Assembly: GCA_031431125.1 (NCBI GenBank)
Contig: JANPCX010000035.1
Location: 62,001-126,000, forward strand
Direction: 5' to 3'
DNA: 64,000 nucleotides
Source of the DNA: JANPCX01 sp031431125
GTDB lineage: Bacteria; Pseudomonadota; Gammaproteobacteria; Burkholderiales; Burkholderiaceae_C
This document shows positions 9,116-17,202 of this stretch, piece by piece. A program made the translations under genes and the position numbers. The stretch's first letter is position 1; each line of letters begins with the position of its first letter. Below the pieces are notes generated by a model that searched no databases, was not told the origin of the DNA, and saw only the letters and a program-made list of their open reading frames with translations.

Positions 9116-10204
9116 ATGACAACCACTGATTCAAGCACCGATGTGGTGTTTTTGCCCGATTGGCGTGCGGGGAACCCGTATCAATCGCTGTTGGCTCAAG
9201 CCTTGGTGGCACAGGGGGTGCGGGTGGGTTTTCATGCCATGCCCAAAGGCCTGTTTGCCTTGAACCGCCTGCCGGTCCTGGTTCGCAACAACAAGACCTT
9301 GCACTTGCACTGGGTGAATGACCTCATTGCCCACCTTGTTTGGTCGCAGAACCCGCTGTGGCGTCGCTTCAAACGTTTGTGTTTTTGGATGGACGTGATG
9401 CTGGTGCGTGCCCGGGGAACCCGTGTGGTGTGGACCATTCATAACTTGGTGTCTCACGAAAGCCCAGACCCCAGGGCCGAGATGGCGGCACGGCGTTTGT
9501 TGGCAGGTTGTTGTTCGCACCTGGTGGTGCACAGCGCCAGTGCGGTGCGAGAACTCGAATTAGCCTGGGCCATGGACTTGTCGCACCGGGCCAGCGTTGT
9601 GCCGCACGGCAATTACGATGCTTGTTACCCCATCGCCGACGGCGAATCCACCGCATTGCGTCAGCGTTTGGGAATACCGACTGACGCGCTGTGCATTCTT
9701 TTTTTCGGCGCCGTCCGCCGCTACAAAGGTGTACTGGCCTTGGTGCAGGCCATGAGCAAGGTGCAACGCCAAGACGTGCGCCTCATCATCGCAGGCAAAC
9801 CCAACGAGGCCAACCTGAAGGCTGAGTTAGAGGGGGCAGCTGCAGCAGACAAAAGAATCGTCTTGGCCTTGGAGTTCATTGCAGACGAAGCCGTGGCTTC
9901 TTTCTTTTCCTTGGCGCATGCGGTGGTAGTGCCTTTTGAGCGCACGCTGACCTCCGGCTCCGTCGTGTTGGCCATGACCTTGGCCAAGGCGACGCTGCTG
10001 TCCACCGAGGCCAAGGTGTTCGATTTGGCAGATGAAAGAACCTCGTGGTTCTTTCACTCACTGGACGGTCTCAGCGCCCTGATTGACGGGATGGGGCTGA
10101 GTGAACTCGATGCGCGTGGCCGCAGCGCCAGAGAAGTGGCGGATACCTTGGCCTGGCCTGGAATTGCATCGTCCCTGAGGCGTGTATATGCCTTACCGCG
10201 CTGA
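9116..10204 (+). CDS. GT-B glycosyltransferase (family 1/4-like)
   Basis: 362 aa. The C-terminal half has a GT-B donor-binding fold: 'LCILFFGAVRRYKGVLAL' and 'VRLIIAGKP', then 'AVVVPFERTLTSGSVVLAM', which carries the acidic and glycine/serine residues that hold the nucleotide sugar. The N-terminal half includes 'VVWTIHNLVSHE'. There is no signal peptide, so the protein is cytoplasmic or peripheral. It is the only plus-strand gene among about 20 minus-strand polysaccharide genes. It is divergent from the GtrB-like gene (99-bp gap) and convergent with the GH99-like gene (26-bp gap). It probably adds one residue to the lipid-linked repeat unit; donor and linkage are unknown. Confidence 0.8.
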   Translation: MTTTDSSTDVVFLPDWRAGNPYQSLLAQALVAQGVRVGFHAMPKGLFALNRLPVLVRNNKTLHLHWVNDLIAHLVWSQNPLWRRFKRLCFWMDVMLVRARGTRVVWTIHNLVSHESPDPRAEMAARRLLAGCCSHLVVHSASAVRELELAWAMDLSHRASVVPHGNYDACYPIADGESTALRQRLGIPTDALCILFFGAVRRYKGVLALVQAMSKVQRQDVRLIIAGKPNEANLKAELEGAAAADKRIVLALEFIADEAVASFFSLAHAVVVPFERTLTSGSVVLAMTLAKATLLSTEAKVFDLADERTSWFFHSLDGLSALIDGMGLSELDARGRSAREVADTLAWPGIASSLRRVYALPR

Positions 10205-10230
10205 GCCGCCCCACCAGGCTTCTTGACACA

Positions 10231-11313
10231 TCAACTGCGTTTGAGACCGAGTCTGTCCCGCAACACTTCCAGGTAACGCCGCCCGTGCTTGCGGTTGGGC
10301 TCCAGGTGGTTGCCCTCTCCCCATTCGTTCCATGACTTGATGAAGAGCATGGATTGACCATCGATTTGGGGTTTGGTGTTGGCCAGGGCGCGATCCAGGG
10401 CATTGCCAAAAGTCTCTGGGCTAGCGTTCTCCAATACGACGCCGCGCGCACCGCTGCGTGGTGTGTTGTCCCAGTTGGGTAGCACACAAAGGATGGCATT
10501 TTTGGCGGTGTCTTGCGGTAGGAAATAAGCCATCGATTTGGCGTAGTCAAACCGCGAGGGCATGCCGCGCAGATCAAGGATTTTCCCCGCTATTTTTTTC
10601 CACGGCTGCGACCAAGGCACCCAGGACCGCCTGCGCATGAATGACGGTTTGAGAACGAAGGCGTCAAAGCCATGTGCCTGCGCATCCCAATGCGGATTGG
10701 GATGTTCTGCCAAAAAATGCATACCCGGCAAACCGGCTTCTAGGGCCAGGGCCCTCCAATGTTCGGTGAAGGCTTTGGTATCGGGTATTTCCATGGGCGC
10801 ATACACCATGAACACGGGTTTGCCGTTGACACGCAAATAGCGCGGGTCTTTGAACGCCGGTAGCAAGGTGGCGAAGTGTTTCGCTTCGTCCTCTTTTCCA
10901 GGGTAAGTCTGCTGTGCCAACACCCTGCCACTGAGGCCATGCCAAACGCCTGACCACGTTTGATTGGCCCAGCACAGCATGAAGGGGAAGTCGGGTTTGC
11001 CGCTGGCCAGTACCTCATTGAAAGGGCGTTCCAGCAAACGTTTCCCGTCGCCAAACCAATAGTGGTAGTAGCAGAAAGCGGACACCCCGTACTCGCTTGC
11101 AAGCTGGGCCTGTTTTTCGCGAACTTCGGCGACTCGAAGGTCGTAGAAGCCAAGCTCCGAAGGCAAATTGGGCTGTTCGTGCCCGCGGTAAAGCGGCCGG
11201 GCTTTGGTGACATTGGTCCATTCGGTGAAGCTGGGCTCCCACCACGCATCGTTCTCGGGAATGGGATGAAACTGGGGCAAGTACAAAGCGACGACGCGAG
11301 GTGGTGTTGTCAT
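10231..11313 (-). CDS. WbsX/glycoside hydrolase 99-like protein
   Basis: 360 aa from ATG 11313 (MTTPPRVVALYLPQFHP). Family hallmarks are 'YLPQFHPIPEND', 'FTEWTNVTKARPLYRGHEQP', 'YYHYWFGDGKRLLERP', 'CWANQTWSG' and near the end 'IKSWNEWGEGNHLEP'. These match the WbsX family (Glyco_hydro_99-like TIM barrel) common in O-antigen and capsule clusters. GH99 enzymes are endo-alpha-mannosidases/mannanases; WbsX proteins in glycan clusters lack a proven activity and have no signal peptide, as here. The role is probably glycan assembly or processing in the cytoplasm. The flippase gene lies 43 bp upstream. Confidence 0.85.
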   Translation of the reverse strand: MTTPPRVVALYLPQFHPIPENDAWWEPSFTEWTNVTKARPLYRGHEQPNLPSELGFYDLRVAEVREKQAQLASEYGVSAFCYYHYWFGDGKRLLERPFNEVLASGKPDFPFMLCWANQTWSGVWHGLSGRVLAQQTYPGKEDEAKHFATLLPAFKDPRYLRVNGKPVFMVYAPMEIPDTKAFTEHWRALALEAGLPGMHFLAEHPNPHWDAQAHGFDAFVLKPSFMRRRSWVPWSQPWKKIAGKILDLRGMPSRFDYAKSMAYFLPQDTAKNAILCVLPNWDNTPRSGARGVVLENASPETFGNALDRALANTKPQIDGQSMLFIKSWNEWGEGNHLEPNRKHGRRYLEVLRDRLGLKRS

Positions 11314-11356
11314 GGCGAGAGTCGAACGTATGAAAGAGGGCAATGGCGGGCGACCG

Positions 11357-12832
11357 CTATGCGGCCGGCGGTTTGAATTTTGGGACGATGGCAGCTACCA
11401 AACGGCGAAGTTCGCCTATCAAGGGGTGTTTGGCGACGGCGGCTGCGCTCAAGAATGCGACGATGGCTGCGCTGACCGTGGTTGTCAGTGTGACCCAGGC
11501 TGGGCAGTCCAGCGCATTCATGCCGAGCCGCGTCCCCAAAGCGAAAAGGGCTGCGCACACGCACACACCTGCGGTGGGCCCGAGGCCCGCCACCACACTG
11601 CGTGTTGAGATGCCGCATTCCTCGCGTGTGGCCACACTGAAGAGGGCCATGCGTACCAGATGCGCGGCGACAGACAGCGTGGCGGCTGCGGTCAGGCTGT
11701 GCAAACAGCCTATCGCCAAAGCCGCGACCAGCACCACACCGTAAATCAAGTTGATGCGTAACTGGGCCGCTGCCGCACCACAGGCTGTCAACAATGGGAT
11801 GCACAACATGAAGGGCGCGTAAATCAGCCCCTGAACCGCACCAATCTGCAAAATGGGCACCGCTTCTAGCCATTGTTTTCCAAACAGTACCAGCACCAAT
11901 TCAGGCGCGGTGATGCCCATCAACCCAAAGAACAACCATTGCACCGCAGCCATCATGACGATGGCATGGCGGTAGCCGTCTGCAACGGCGGCGTTGCCGT
12001 GGCGGGCCGCCGCCAAAACCGGGGTAGCGACGCGCACCACCGCCGAAGCGAAAAAATCATAGAAGCCCGCGTTGAGGCTGCTGGCTTTGCTCAACACACC
12101 ACCCGAGTGAAATCCAAGCATGCCGCTGACGATGAAATCCGGGCTGCGGTTGGCAATGCTTTCGACAATGCGCGCCACCGTCAGCGTGCCGCCAAAGCGA
12201 AGCACATGCCGCAGGTCATGCAAACCCGGCACCATCAAGACGGAGCGGGGGTTGCGGACAAACAGGATGGCCACGGTGGTGGCGATGCTGGCTACCGATC
12301 CCCATGCCGGGCTTTGCGAGCTCAAACCCGCCATCGCACAACCGACGGTCACCACTGCACCGACCAGGATGGAGATGGTTTGAATCCAAAACAACACGTC
12401 GAAGCGCAGCGACTTGGTCAGCAAGGCTGTCGCGGTGGAACCCAGCGGCACCAGCATGAAGTTCAAGCACAGCACATGCATCACGGTGGCCAAACCCGGT
12501 TCGCTGTAGTGCTTGGCGAGCGGATAAGCACCCGCAAAAAGGACTGCGGCCGTCGCCCAGGCGAAACCCACCGTGACCGTGTAGGCCGCACGCAATTTTT
12601 CTGGCGAGATGTCTTTTTGACTCACCACGTAGTCGGTGGTGCCGAACTCTCGCAAGATGGTGCCAATGGCCACAGCGGCGGCGGCCAATGAAAACACCCC
12701 AGTTTCTTCTGGGGTAAGCAGCCGCGCCAAGATGATGGAGGTGGTCAGCTGAACGACAAACGCCAAATAGCGCTGACCGAAGGCGTAAATCACGGCCCTC
12801 CGCGCGGACGGCGCGGTCTGAGGCAAGGTCAT
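11357..12832 (-). CDS. Polysaccharide flippase (Wzx/PST family, MOP superfamily)
   Basis: 491 aa with about 12-14 hydrophobic helices throughout. The N-terminal pattern 'SIILARLLTPEETGVFSLA' and the motif 'REFGTTDYVVSQKDISPEKL' are typical of the polysaccharide-transport branch of the MOP/MATE superfamily. The predicted role is to translocate undecaprenyl-diphosphate-linked repeat units to the periplasm for polymerisation. The ATG at 12832 overlaps the stop of the upstream glycosyltransferase gene as ATGA. It is the only Wzx-type protein in the window. No Wza or Wzc homologue accompanies it here. Confidence 0.85.
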   Translation of the reverse strand: MTLPQTAPSARRAVIYAFGQRYLAFVVQLTTSIILARLLTPEETGVFSLAAAAVAIGTILREFGTTDYVVSQKDISPEKLRAAYTVTVGFAWATAAVLFAGAYPLAKHYSEPGLATVMHVLCLNFMLVPLGSTATALLTKSLRFDVLFWIQTISILVGAVVTVGCAMAGLSSQSPAWGSVASIATTVAILFVRNPRSVLMVPGLHDLRHVLRFGGTLTVARIVESIANRSPDFIVSGMLGFHSGGVLSKASSLNAGFYDFFASAVVRVATPVLAAARHGNAAVADGYRHAIVMMAAVQWLFFGLMGITAPELVLVLFGKQWLEAVPILQIGAVQGLIYAPFMLCIPLLTACGAAAAQLRINLIYGVVLVAALAIGCLHSLTAAATLSVAAHLVRMALFSVATREECGISTRSVVAGLGPTAGVCVCAALFALGTRLGMNALDCPAWVTLTTTVSAAIVAFLSAAAVAKHPLIGELRRLVAAIVPKFKPPAA

Positions 12833-13821
12833 GGCCCGCGACGAAGCAACTTATTGATGACCACTTTGATGGGTACCCAAGGCATCAAGGCCAGGATCGT
12901 GGGGTCCATCTTGATGATGTCGCCGAGCAGCTTGCCAGAAATGGGGCGCCGGTGGCGCAGGCGGTGTAACAGGTCGCGCACCACGCCTTGCTGGAGGTTA
13001 CGGATGGTGCTTTTGTTCGCGTCCAACAAGGCGGGGCTCATGGGGTAAAACTTGCGCGCCGAGGTCCAGACGAAGAGTTCGTTGCGCAGGCGCTGCAAAG
13101 AGCGCTCGGTGCCCCAGCCGGCGCCTTGGTAAATGTTGATGCCCTCGCCGTTGTCGCAGTCCACCTCAAACGAGAAAACAAACTTAGCGCCGAGTTCACC
13201 CAGGTCCATCCAGAAAAAGAAGTCTTGTCCGTTGTAGAACTGTTCACGAAAACGCAGTTGGGGGTATTTGTGAAAACGGTAGACCACGGTGGAGGTTTGA
13301 ATCACGCCGCCACCGTCCTTGATGATGTGTTCAATGGGCGTGACACCGAGTGCATAACTTCTTTTGGCGCCAGCAACAGCCACATGATCCTGTGCTTTGA
13401 GCGCCTGAATGCGCTCAAAATTGGTTTGCTCCGGAAAGTTATAGGACCACCAGTCCGCAAAGTAGCCATCGAATCCTTGGCTCAAAGCCGCCACTGCGTT
13501 TTCCAGGTGACCCGGACGCCATGAGTCGTCGGAATCAAGGAAAGCCACAAATTGAACGCCGGCGGGTACGTTGTCCAAGGCCTTATTTCGTGCTGAGCCC
13601 GCGCCACCGTTTTTTTGCCGAATGATGGTGATCTGATGCTTCGGAATGTCGCTGAGTTGATCGACCTCGCTCTGGGCAGATACAGGCGATTCGTCATCCA
13701 CCACCACCACGTGAACCTGCGAGGCGACGCTCTGGGCAAAAATGGAACGCAGCGCCACGCCGAGCAAACCGGGCTTTCTTTGGAAGTGGGGGATGACAAC
13801 GGCGATTTGTGCAGAACTCAT
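12829..13821 (-). CDS. Family 2 glycosyltransferase
   Basis: 330 aa from ATG 13821 (MSSAQIAVVIPHFQRKPG); another ATG nine bases upstream (13830) is also possible. The GT-A motifs are clear: 'AVVIPHFQR', 'VHVVVVDDESPVSAQ', 'GGAGSARNKALDN' and the donor/metal motif 'FLDSDDSWRPGHL'. Length and layout fit a cytoplasmic inverting glycosyltransferase acting on lipid-linked repeat units. It is coupled to the flippase gene by ATGA. Its own 5' side faces the palindromic element at 13857-14001, which separates it from the GNAT-type gene. Sugar specificity cannot be read. Confidence 0.85.
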   Translation of the reverse strand: MSSAQIAVVIPHFQRKPGLLGVALRSIFAQSVASQVHVVVVDDESPVSAQSEVDQLSDIPKHQITIIRQKNGGAGSARNKALDNVPAGVQFVAFLDSDDSWRPGHLENAVAALSQGFDGYFADWWSYNFPEQTNFERIQALKAQDHVAVAGAKRSYALGVTPIEHIIKDGGGVIQTSTVVYRFHKYPQLRFREQFYNGQDFFFWMDLGELGAKFVFSFEVDCDNGEGINIYQGAGWGTERSLQRLRNELFVWTSARKFYPMSPALLDANKSTIRNLQQGVVRDLLHRLRHRRPISGKLLGDIIKMDPTILALMPWVPIKVVINKLLRRGP

Positions 13822-13856
13822 GGTGTGCAATTCAATTCAAGGGTGTTCGGTGCAAG

Positions 13857-14001
13857 CTAGGGCCTGTTTACACTAGGGATGCCAGTGCGAACGCGGCCAT
13901 TGGGGCGCAGCGCGGCGGCCTACCCCGGCTTCGTTTTGCGCCTTGCTCAAGGCCTTTTTAAGAACAACGCATCTGGCATACATAGTGTGAACAGGCCCTA
14001 G
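13857..14001. mobile_element. MITE-like palindromic element
   Basis: 145 bp bounded by near-perfect inverted repeats: 13857-13875 (ctagggcctgtttacacta) and 13983-14001, one mismatch in 19. The symmetry continues inward, with atgccag near the left arm and ctggcat near the right arm. CTAG is present at both outer ends and could be a 4-bp target duplication of the YTAR type made by IS5-group transposases, although it is palindromic anyway. There is no coding capacity. It lies between two same-strand polysaccharide genes and could affect readthrough. Its arms share the pattern gggYctgttNaca with the element at 63318-63587. Confidence 0.7.
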
Positions 14002-14016
14002 TTGGCGACCAGGCGG

Positions 14017-15102
14017 TCAAACCTTGGGCGTGGCGTCAGCAGTAGGTGTCGGTAGGGGCTCGATACTGCCAGCGGGCTTGCGCCAGGTTGCCAGCTTGCG
14101 GTGCAAACGTTGGACAAGGCCCCAGCGATAGACCGTGAGGTGGTAAACGCTGCGCGCATTATCGGTCCAGCGGGTGTGCCATTCCATCACCTTGCCGTAG
14201 AACTCGATGCGCTTGAAGGCTTTCTCGTCAAAAAGTGCCTGGAATTCGTCCTGTCTCATCAAGGAAGAGGGCGAAACAGTTTTGTAAGACTCGTCGTAGG
14301 CGGTCTTCAGAATGACGATCGTCGTGCCGCTTGCAATGCACAGGTCCATGGACACCACTTTGTCATTGAAGCGGTAGCGGTAGATGCGGCCCCGGCCTAG
14401 TTGGCAAAAATTCTCCAACATGGTGCGGTAAAAGCGACCTTGCGCGTTTCCTGGCAACACTGCGGTGCCGTTGGCGGCTTTCCACCCAGCGCCTTCGAGG
14501 CCACCATAGTCCACCATCGCCTGCGCCACGCCGTCGGGTGATGTCACGCACTCCAAGACGGCCGCGACGCCATCGGTCTCCAACTTGTTGCGTTGCTTGC
14601 GGCAGTTTTGTTTGAGGTTTTTGCCGCGCTGTTCCCAGTACTCGTCGAAAGATTGATTGACATCGACCCATGCAGTGTCGATGTAGTCCATCGAGCGCCT
14701 GGTTGAAGCGTCTGCTGGGCGCGGGTGATATCGGCTGTCCAGTTGAGTCAATCCCACAGTCAAAGAAAAACCCGGCAGTGCACCGCATAAGCCGTCGATT
14801 TGTTCGGCCCAGTGCGGGCTGGCCATGCTGTCTTGGGGGCCTACCCAGGCGCCTAGCGGCAGTTGCGAAGGTTGAAAGGTTTCCCATGCACCACCACGGG
14901 TGGCTGAGACAATGGTGGCGCAGTACCACGCACCGCCTCGGATGTCGACCGCCAGCACTTCTCGCCCACTTGAAAACTCCTTCAGAAGCGGTGCAAGAAA
15001 CAACGACTCTAAAAAAGGCAAGTCGCCGCACTGCCGCTGCAGGTCGTCCCACTGTGCCGCGAGTTCAGAGAAACGGGAGATAGGAAATATTTGCCAAGTC
15101 AT
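14017..15102 (-). CDS. GNAT/FemAB-type acyltransferase (CelD/BioF2-like)
   Basis: 361 aa. It matches the Acetyltransf_6 (CelD/BioF2) layout: a variable N-terminal half, then 'YWEQRGKNLKQNCRKQRNKL', a typical S-x-x-x-R-x-x-x-R-like segment, followed by 'GRFYRTMLENFCQLGRGRIY' and 'KTAYDESYKTVSPSSLM', which resemble the acyl-CoA-binding core and the Y-x-x-x-Y-x-x-x-S-P motif. Homologues are common in exopolysaccharide and exosortase-linked clusters and probably acylate a sugar or amino sugar. The ATG at 15102 directly follows a TAG stop of a 37-codon frame (TAGATG). I cannot separate N-acetyltransferase from aminoacyl transferase. Confidence 0.75.
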   Translation of the reverse strand: MTWQIFPISRFSELAAQWDDLQRQCGDLPFLESLFLAPLLKEFSSGREVLAVDIRGGAWYCATIVSATRGGAWETFQPSQLPLGAWVGPQDSMASPHWAEQIDGLCGALPGFSLTVGLTQLDSRYHPRPADASTRRSMDYIDTAWVDVNQSFDEYWEQRGKNLKQNCRKQRNKLETDGVAAVLECVTSPDGVAQAMVDYGGLEGAGWKAANGTAVLPGNAQGRFYRTMLENFCQLGRGRIYRYRFNDKVVSMDLCIASGTTIVILKTAYDESYKTVSPSSLMRQDEFQALFDEKAFKRIEFYGKVMEWHTRWTDNARSVYHLTVYRWGLVQRLHRKLATWRKPAGSIEPLPTPTADATPKV

Positions 15103-15216
15103 CTAGTGCCTGTTTTGAGTTGGGTGTTCACGCGTGCGGCGATAGACGCACGTTGCTGAGAGCACGAAAGTGAAGTCCACGTCACACTGCGCTGCACAGG
15201 GGGAGGGCGCGTTCAT
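15103..15216 (-). CDS. Possible small coupled ORF, 37 aa, unknown
   Basis: The frame starts with an ATG that overlaps the methyltransferase stop as ATGA (15213-15216). It ends with TAG immediately before the GNAT gene's ATG (TAGATG at 15100-15105). It therefore fills the gap between two operon genes exactly. The peptide begins MNAPSPCAAQCDVDF and ends EHPTQNRH; it has three cysteines, no clear membrane segment and no family I recognise. It could be a real small protein, a coupling frame that keeps ribosomes on the message, or the remnant of a decayed gene. Nothing but its geometry supports translation. Confidence 0.4.
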   Translation of the reverse strand: MNAPSPCAAQCDVDFTFVLSATCVYRRTREHPTQNRH

Positions 15217-15923
15217 TGGGCCTTGCCCGGTGATTTCATAGCGACGCAGGCAAACTGCGGGAATCGAGTGTCTCGTAGGGCTTTTCCAGACAAGGCGTTG
15301 AGTACCCAGAGTTTCCAAGGAAATTGGATCCCGTTGATGCCGTCCAGGGTTTGAATCGCGAATCCGGTGGAGGTAAAAAGCTGCCGCATGCTGTGGGTGG
15401 TGAAGAAGCGCAAGTGGGTGCGATCCAACACGCCTTGCTGTTGGTATTCCCAGTCGCCTCTGAGTATCAATTCTTTGAGGACGGGGAAGTAACGCATATT
15501 GGGGATCGAAGCGACGACACGGCCACTGTCGCTCAGCAGTGGTCTGATCTGAGACAGCGCAGCCCACGGGTCCACCAGGTGTTCCAGCACGTCATTGAAG
15601 ACAATGCAATCAAACTGCTCCCCTGCCAACTGTGGCGCTGCTTCTTCGATGCTGGCGTTGATCAGCCTGTCGACCCGAGGTCGAGCCGCTTCAGCCGCCG
15701 CACGGTGAGCTTCAATCGCAACCACCTGAACAGACCTTTGAGACTTCAGGTAAGCCGCAAATGATCCGTTGCCGCACCCCACTTCCAGCACCCGTTTTGC
15801 GGTGAGCGGTATGTAAGCAAGCATTTCTTGGCGCTGTTGCTCAAAGTAGCTCGCTTGCTTGTTGGTGTAGGTGGTGTCCGACATGTTGATCTCATGGCCT
15901 TTCGATGACTGCATTTCAGTCAA
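15213..15923 (-). CDS. Class I SAM-dependent methyltransferase
   Basis: 236 aa from 15923; an internal ATG at 15884 (MSDTTYTNKQASYFEQ) gives 223 aa and starts closer to the domain. The SAM-binding motif I is 'VLEVGCGNGSFAAYL', with 'VVAIEAHRAAA' as motif II and 'FDCIVFNDVLEHLVDPW' as the methyltransf_23/11 signature. 'GDWEYQQQGVLDRTHLRFFT' is shared by many glycan-cluster methyltransferases. It probably O- or N-methylates a sugar of the polymer, or caps the chain. It lies between the aminotransferase gene (55 bp upstream) and the small coupled frame. Confidence 0.8.
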   Translation of the reverse strand: MTEMQSSKGHEINMSDTTYTNKQASYFEQQRQEMLAYIPLTAKRVLEVGCGNGSFAAYLKSQRSVQVVAIEAHRAAAEAARPRVDRLINASIEEAAPQLAGEQFDCIVFNDVLEHLVDPWAALSQIRPLLSDSGRVVASIPNMRYFPVLKELILRGDWEYQQQGVLDRTHLRFFTTHSMRQLFTSTGFAIQTLDGINGIQFPWKLWVLNALSGKALRDTRFPQFACVAMKSPGKAQ

Positions 15924-15978
15924 AACGATGACTGGAAGGCCGGTGCGCGATGTGATCCAGGGTGCTGCATGCTGGCGT

Positions 15979-17193
15979 TCACGCGACCGCGCTACCTGTT
16001 TGCGGGAAAAGCGCGGTCAAAACGTCGACCATGCGCCGGATGTCGTCTTCTTGCAAGTCTTGATGGCATGCCAGCTGAAGCACATGATGCGACCAACCGA
16101 TCCCCGCATCGCTCGGCATGACGGGCACGCCAGGCCACAAACGATCCCACCGTGATACTGGAAACTGCATCGCGCGCAGTTGGGCATAACCCGGGTCGGG
16201 ATTTTGTACCCATAGCGGAAACACATAAGGCGCACTGTGCTCCGACAGTTCAGGAAACAGGGGGCGCAACGCTGCATTGGCAGGAAGCAGCCTTGAGAGC
16301 AGTTCGTAGTTTTGCCGCCTGCGTACCACGTTGCGCTCGCGGGGGGAGGTTTGACTGATCCAGCGGCTGGGTTTGCTCAGTTGGCGATGGGCCAGTGTGC
16401 TGTCGATCGTGAAGCCGTCCATGGCTTGACCCTCTTCATCGGACATCACTGGGGTCTGCTTGGACGGGGCGGCAGAAACCGTTCCTGGGCGCAGCCGACG
16501 CATCACTGTCAGGGCACCGCGCAATAGGAGATTGAAACCCCCAAGGCGTTGGTAGAGAACGCCGACATCCACCACGTCGATGGCCGCTTTGATGTGAACC
16601 ATGCTGCCGCTGGGGGTGAGCCTTGGTGAGCTCAACGCCGGTTGATTGCTGACCCAACAACCCCCTTCCGGTACGGGCAAAAACTTGGTGAGGCTGCCAA
16701 TGGCGACGTCACCCCAGTGGCCGATGGGCCGGCCTTCGCTTTGGCCAAACAGCGCGTGGGCGCAGTCTTCAATCAAGGCGATGCTGCGCTCATCGCACCA
16801 TTTTCGAATTGCGGCCATCGGCTGCGGTAGGCCAAAAAAATGGGCAGCCAACATCACCTTGATGTCGCGGCTGTCCAAGCGCTGCAGCCACTGCATGTCG
16901 GGAGCGCCGCTGGTGGTGACGGGATAAAAAACAGTCTGGGCGCCCAACTCGTCCACGGGCGCGATCATGGTCGGGCAGTGGTAGGTTGGCATCAGCACCT
17001 GAACCCCCGGGCTCACGCCCAGTTGTTCCATGGCCAAGAGGATGGAGGCGCGACCACTGGTGGTGTAGACCAACTGATCGTGGTCCAGCAAACATGGGAG
17101 AGCCGACGACTTTTTACCCGACCAGGTCGCCCAGCCAAACACCGGCAAACGCGGTGTCAATGGGAAGGAAGTGAGTTTCGATTGCACCGGCAT
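15979..17193 (-). CDS. DegT/DnrJ/EryC1/StrS-type aminotransferase
   Basis: 404 aa, PLP fold type I. 'GRASILLAMEQLGVSPG' near residue 47 is the phosphate-binding region. 'ALIEDCAHALFG' gives the PLP-contacting Asp (about D143), and 'GSLTKFLPVPEGG' the Schiff-base lysine (about K170). Members transaminate keto-sugar nucleotides to amino sugars. The N-terminus is more divergent than in typical sugar aminotransferases, so the amino acceptor is uncertain. Together with the GNAT-type protein it could make an N-acylated amino sugar for the exopolysaccharide. It is 9 bp downstream of the TPR protein gene in the XrtA-associated block. Confidence 0.8.
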   Translation of the reverse strand: MPVQSKLTSFPLTPRLPVFGWATWSGKKSSALPCLLDHDQLVYTTSGRASILLAMEQLGVSPGVQVLMPTYHCPTMIAPVDELGAQTVFYPVTTSGAPDMQWLQRLDSRDIKVMLAAHFFGLPQPMAAIRKWCDERSIALIEDCAHALFGQSEGRPIGHWGDVAIGSLTKFLPVPEGGCWVSNQPALSSPRLTPSGSMVHIKAAIDVVDVGVLYQRLGGFNLLLRGALTVMRRLRPGTVSAAPSKQTPVMSDEEGQAMDGFTIDSTLAHRQLSKPSRWISQTSPRERNVVRRRQNYELLSRLLPANAALRPLFPELSEHSAPYVFPLWVQNPDPGYAQLRAMQFPVSRWDRLWPGVPVMPSDAGIGWSHHVLQLACHQDLQEDDIRRMVDVLTALFPQTGSAVA

Positions 17194-17202
17194 GACGGGC
17201 TT

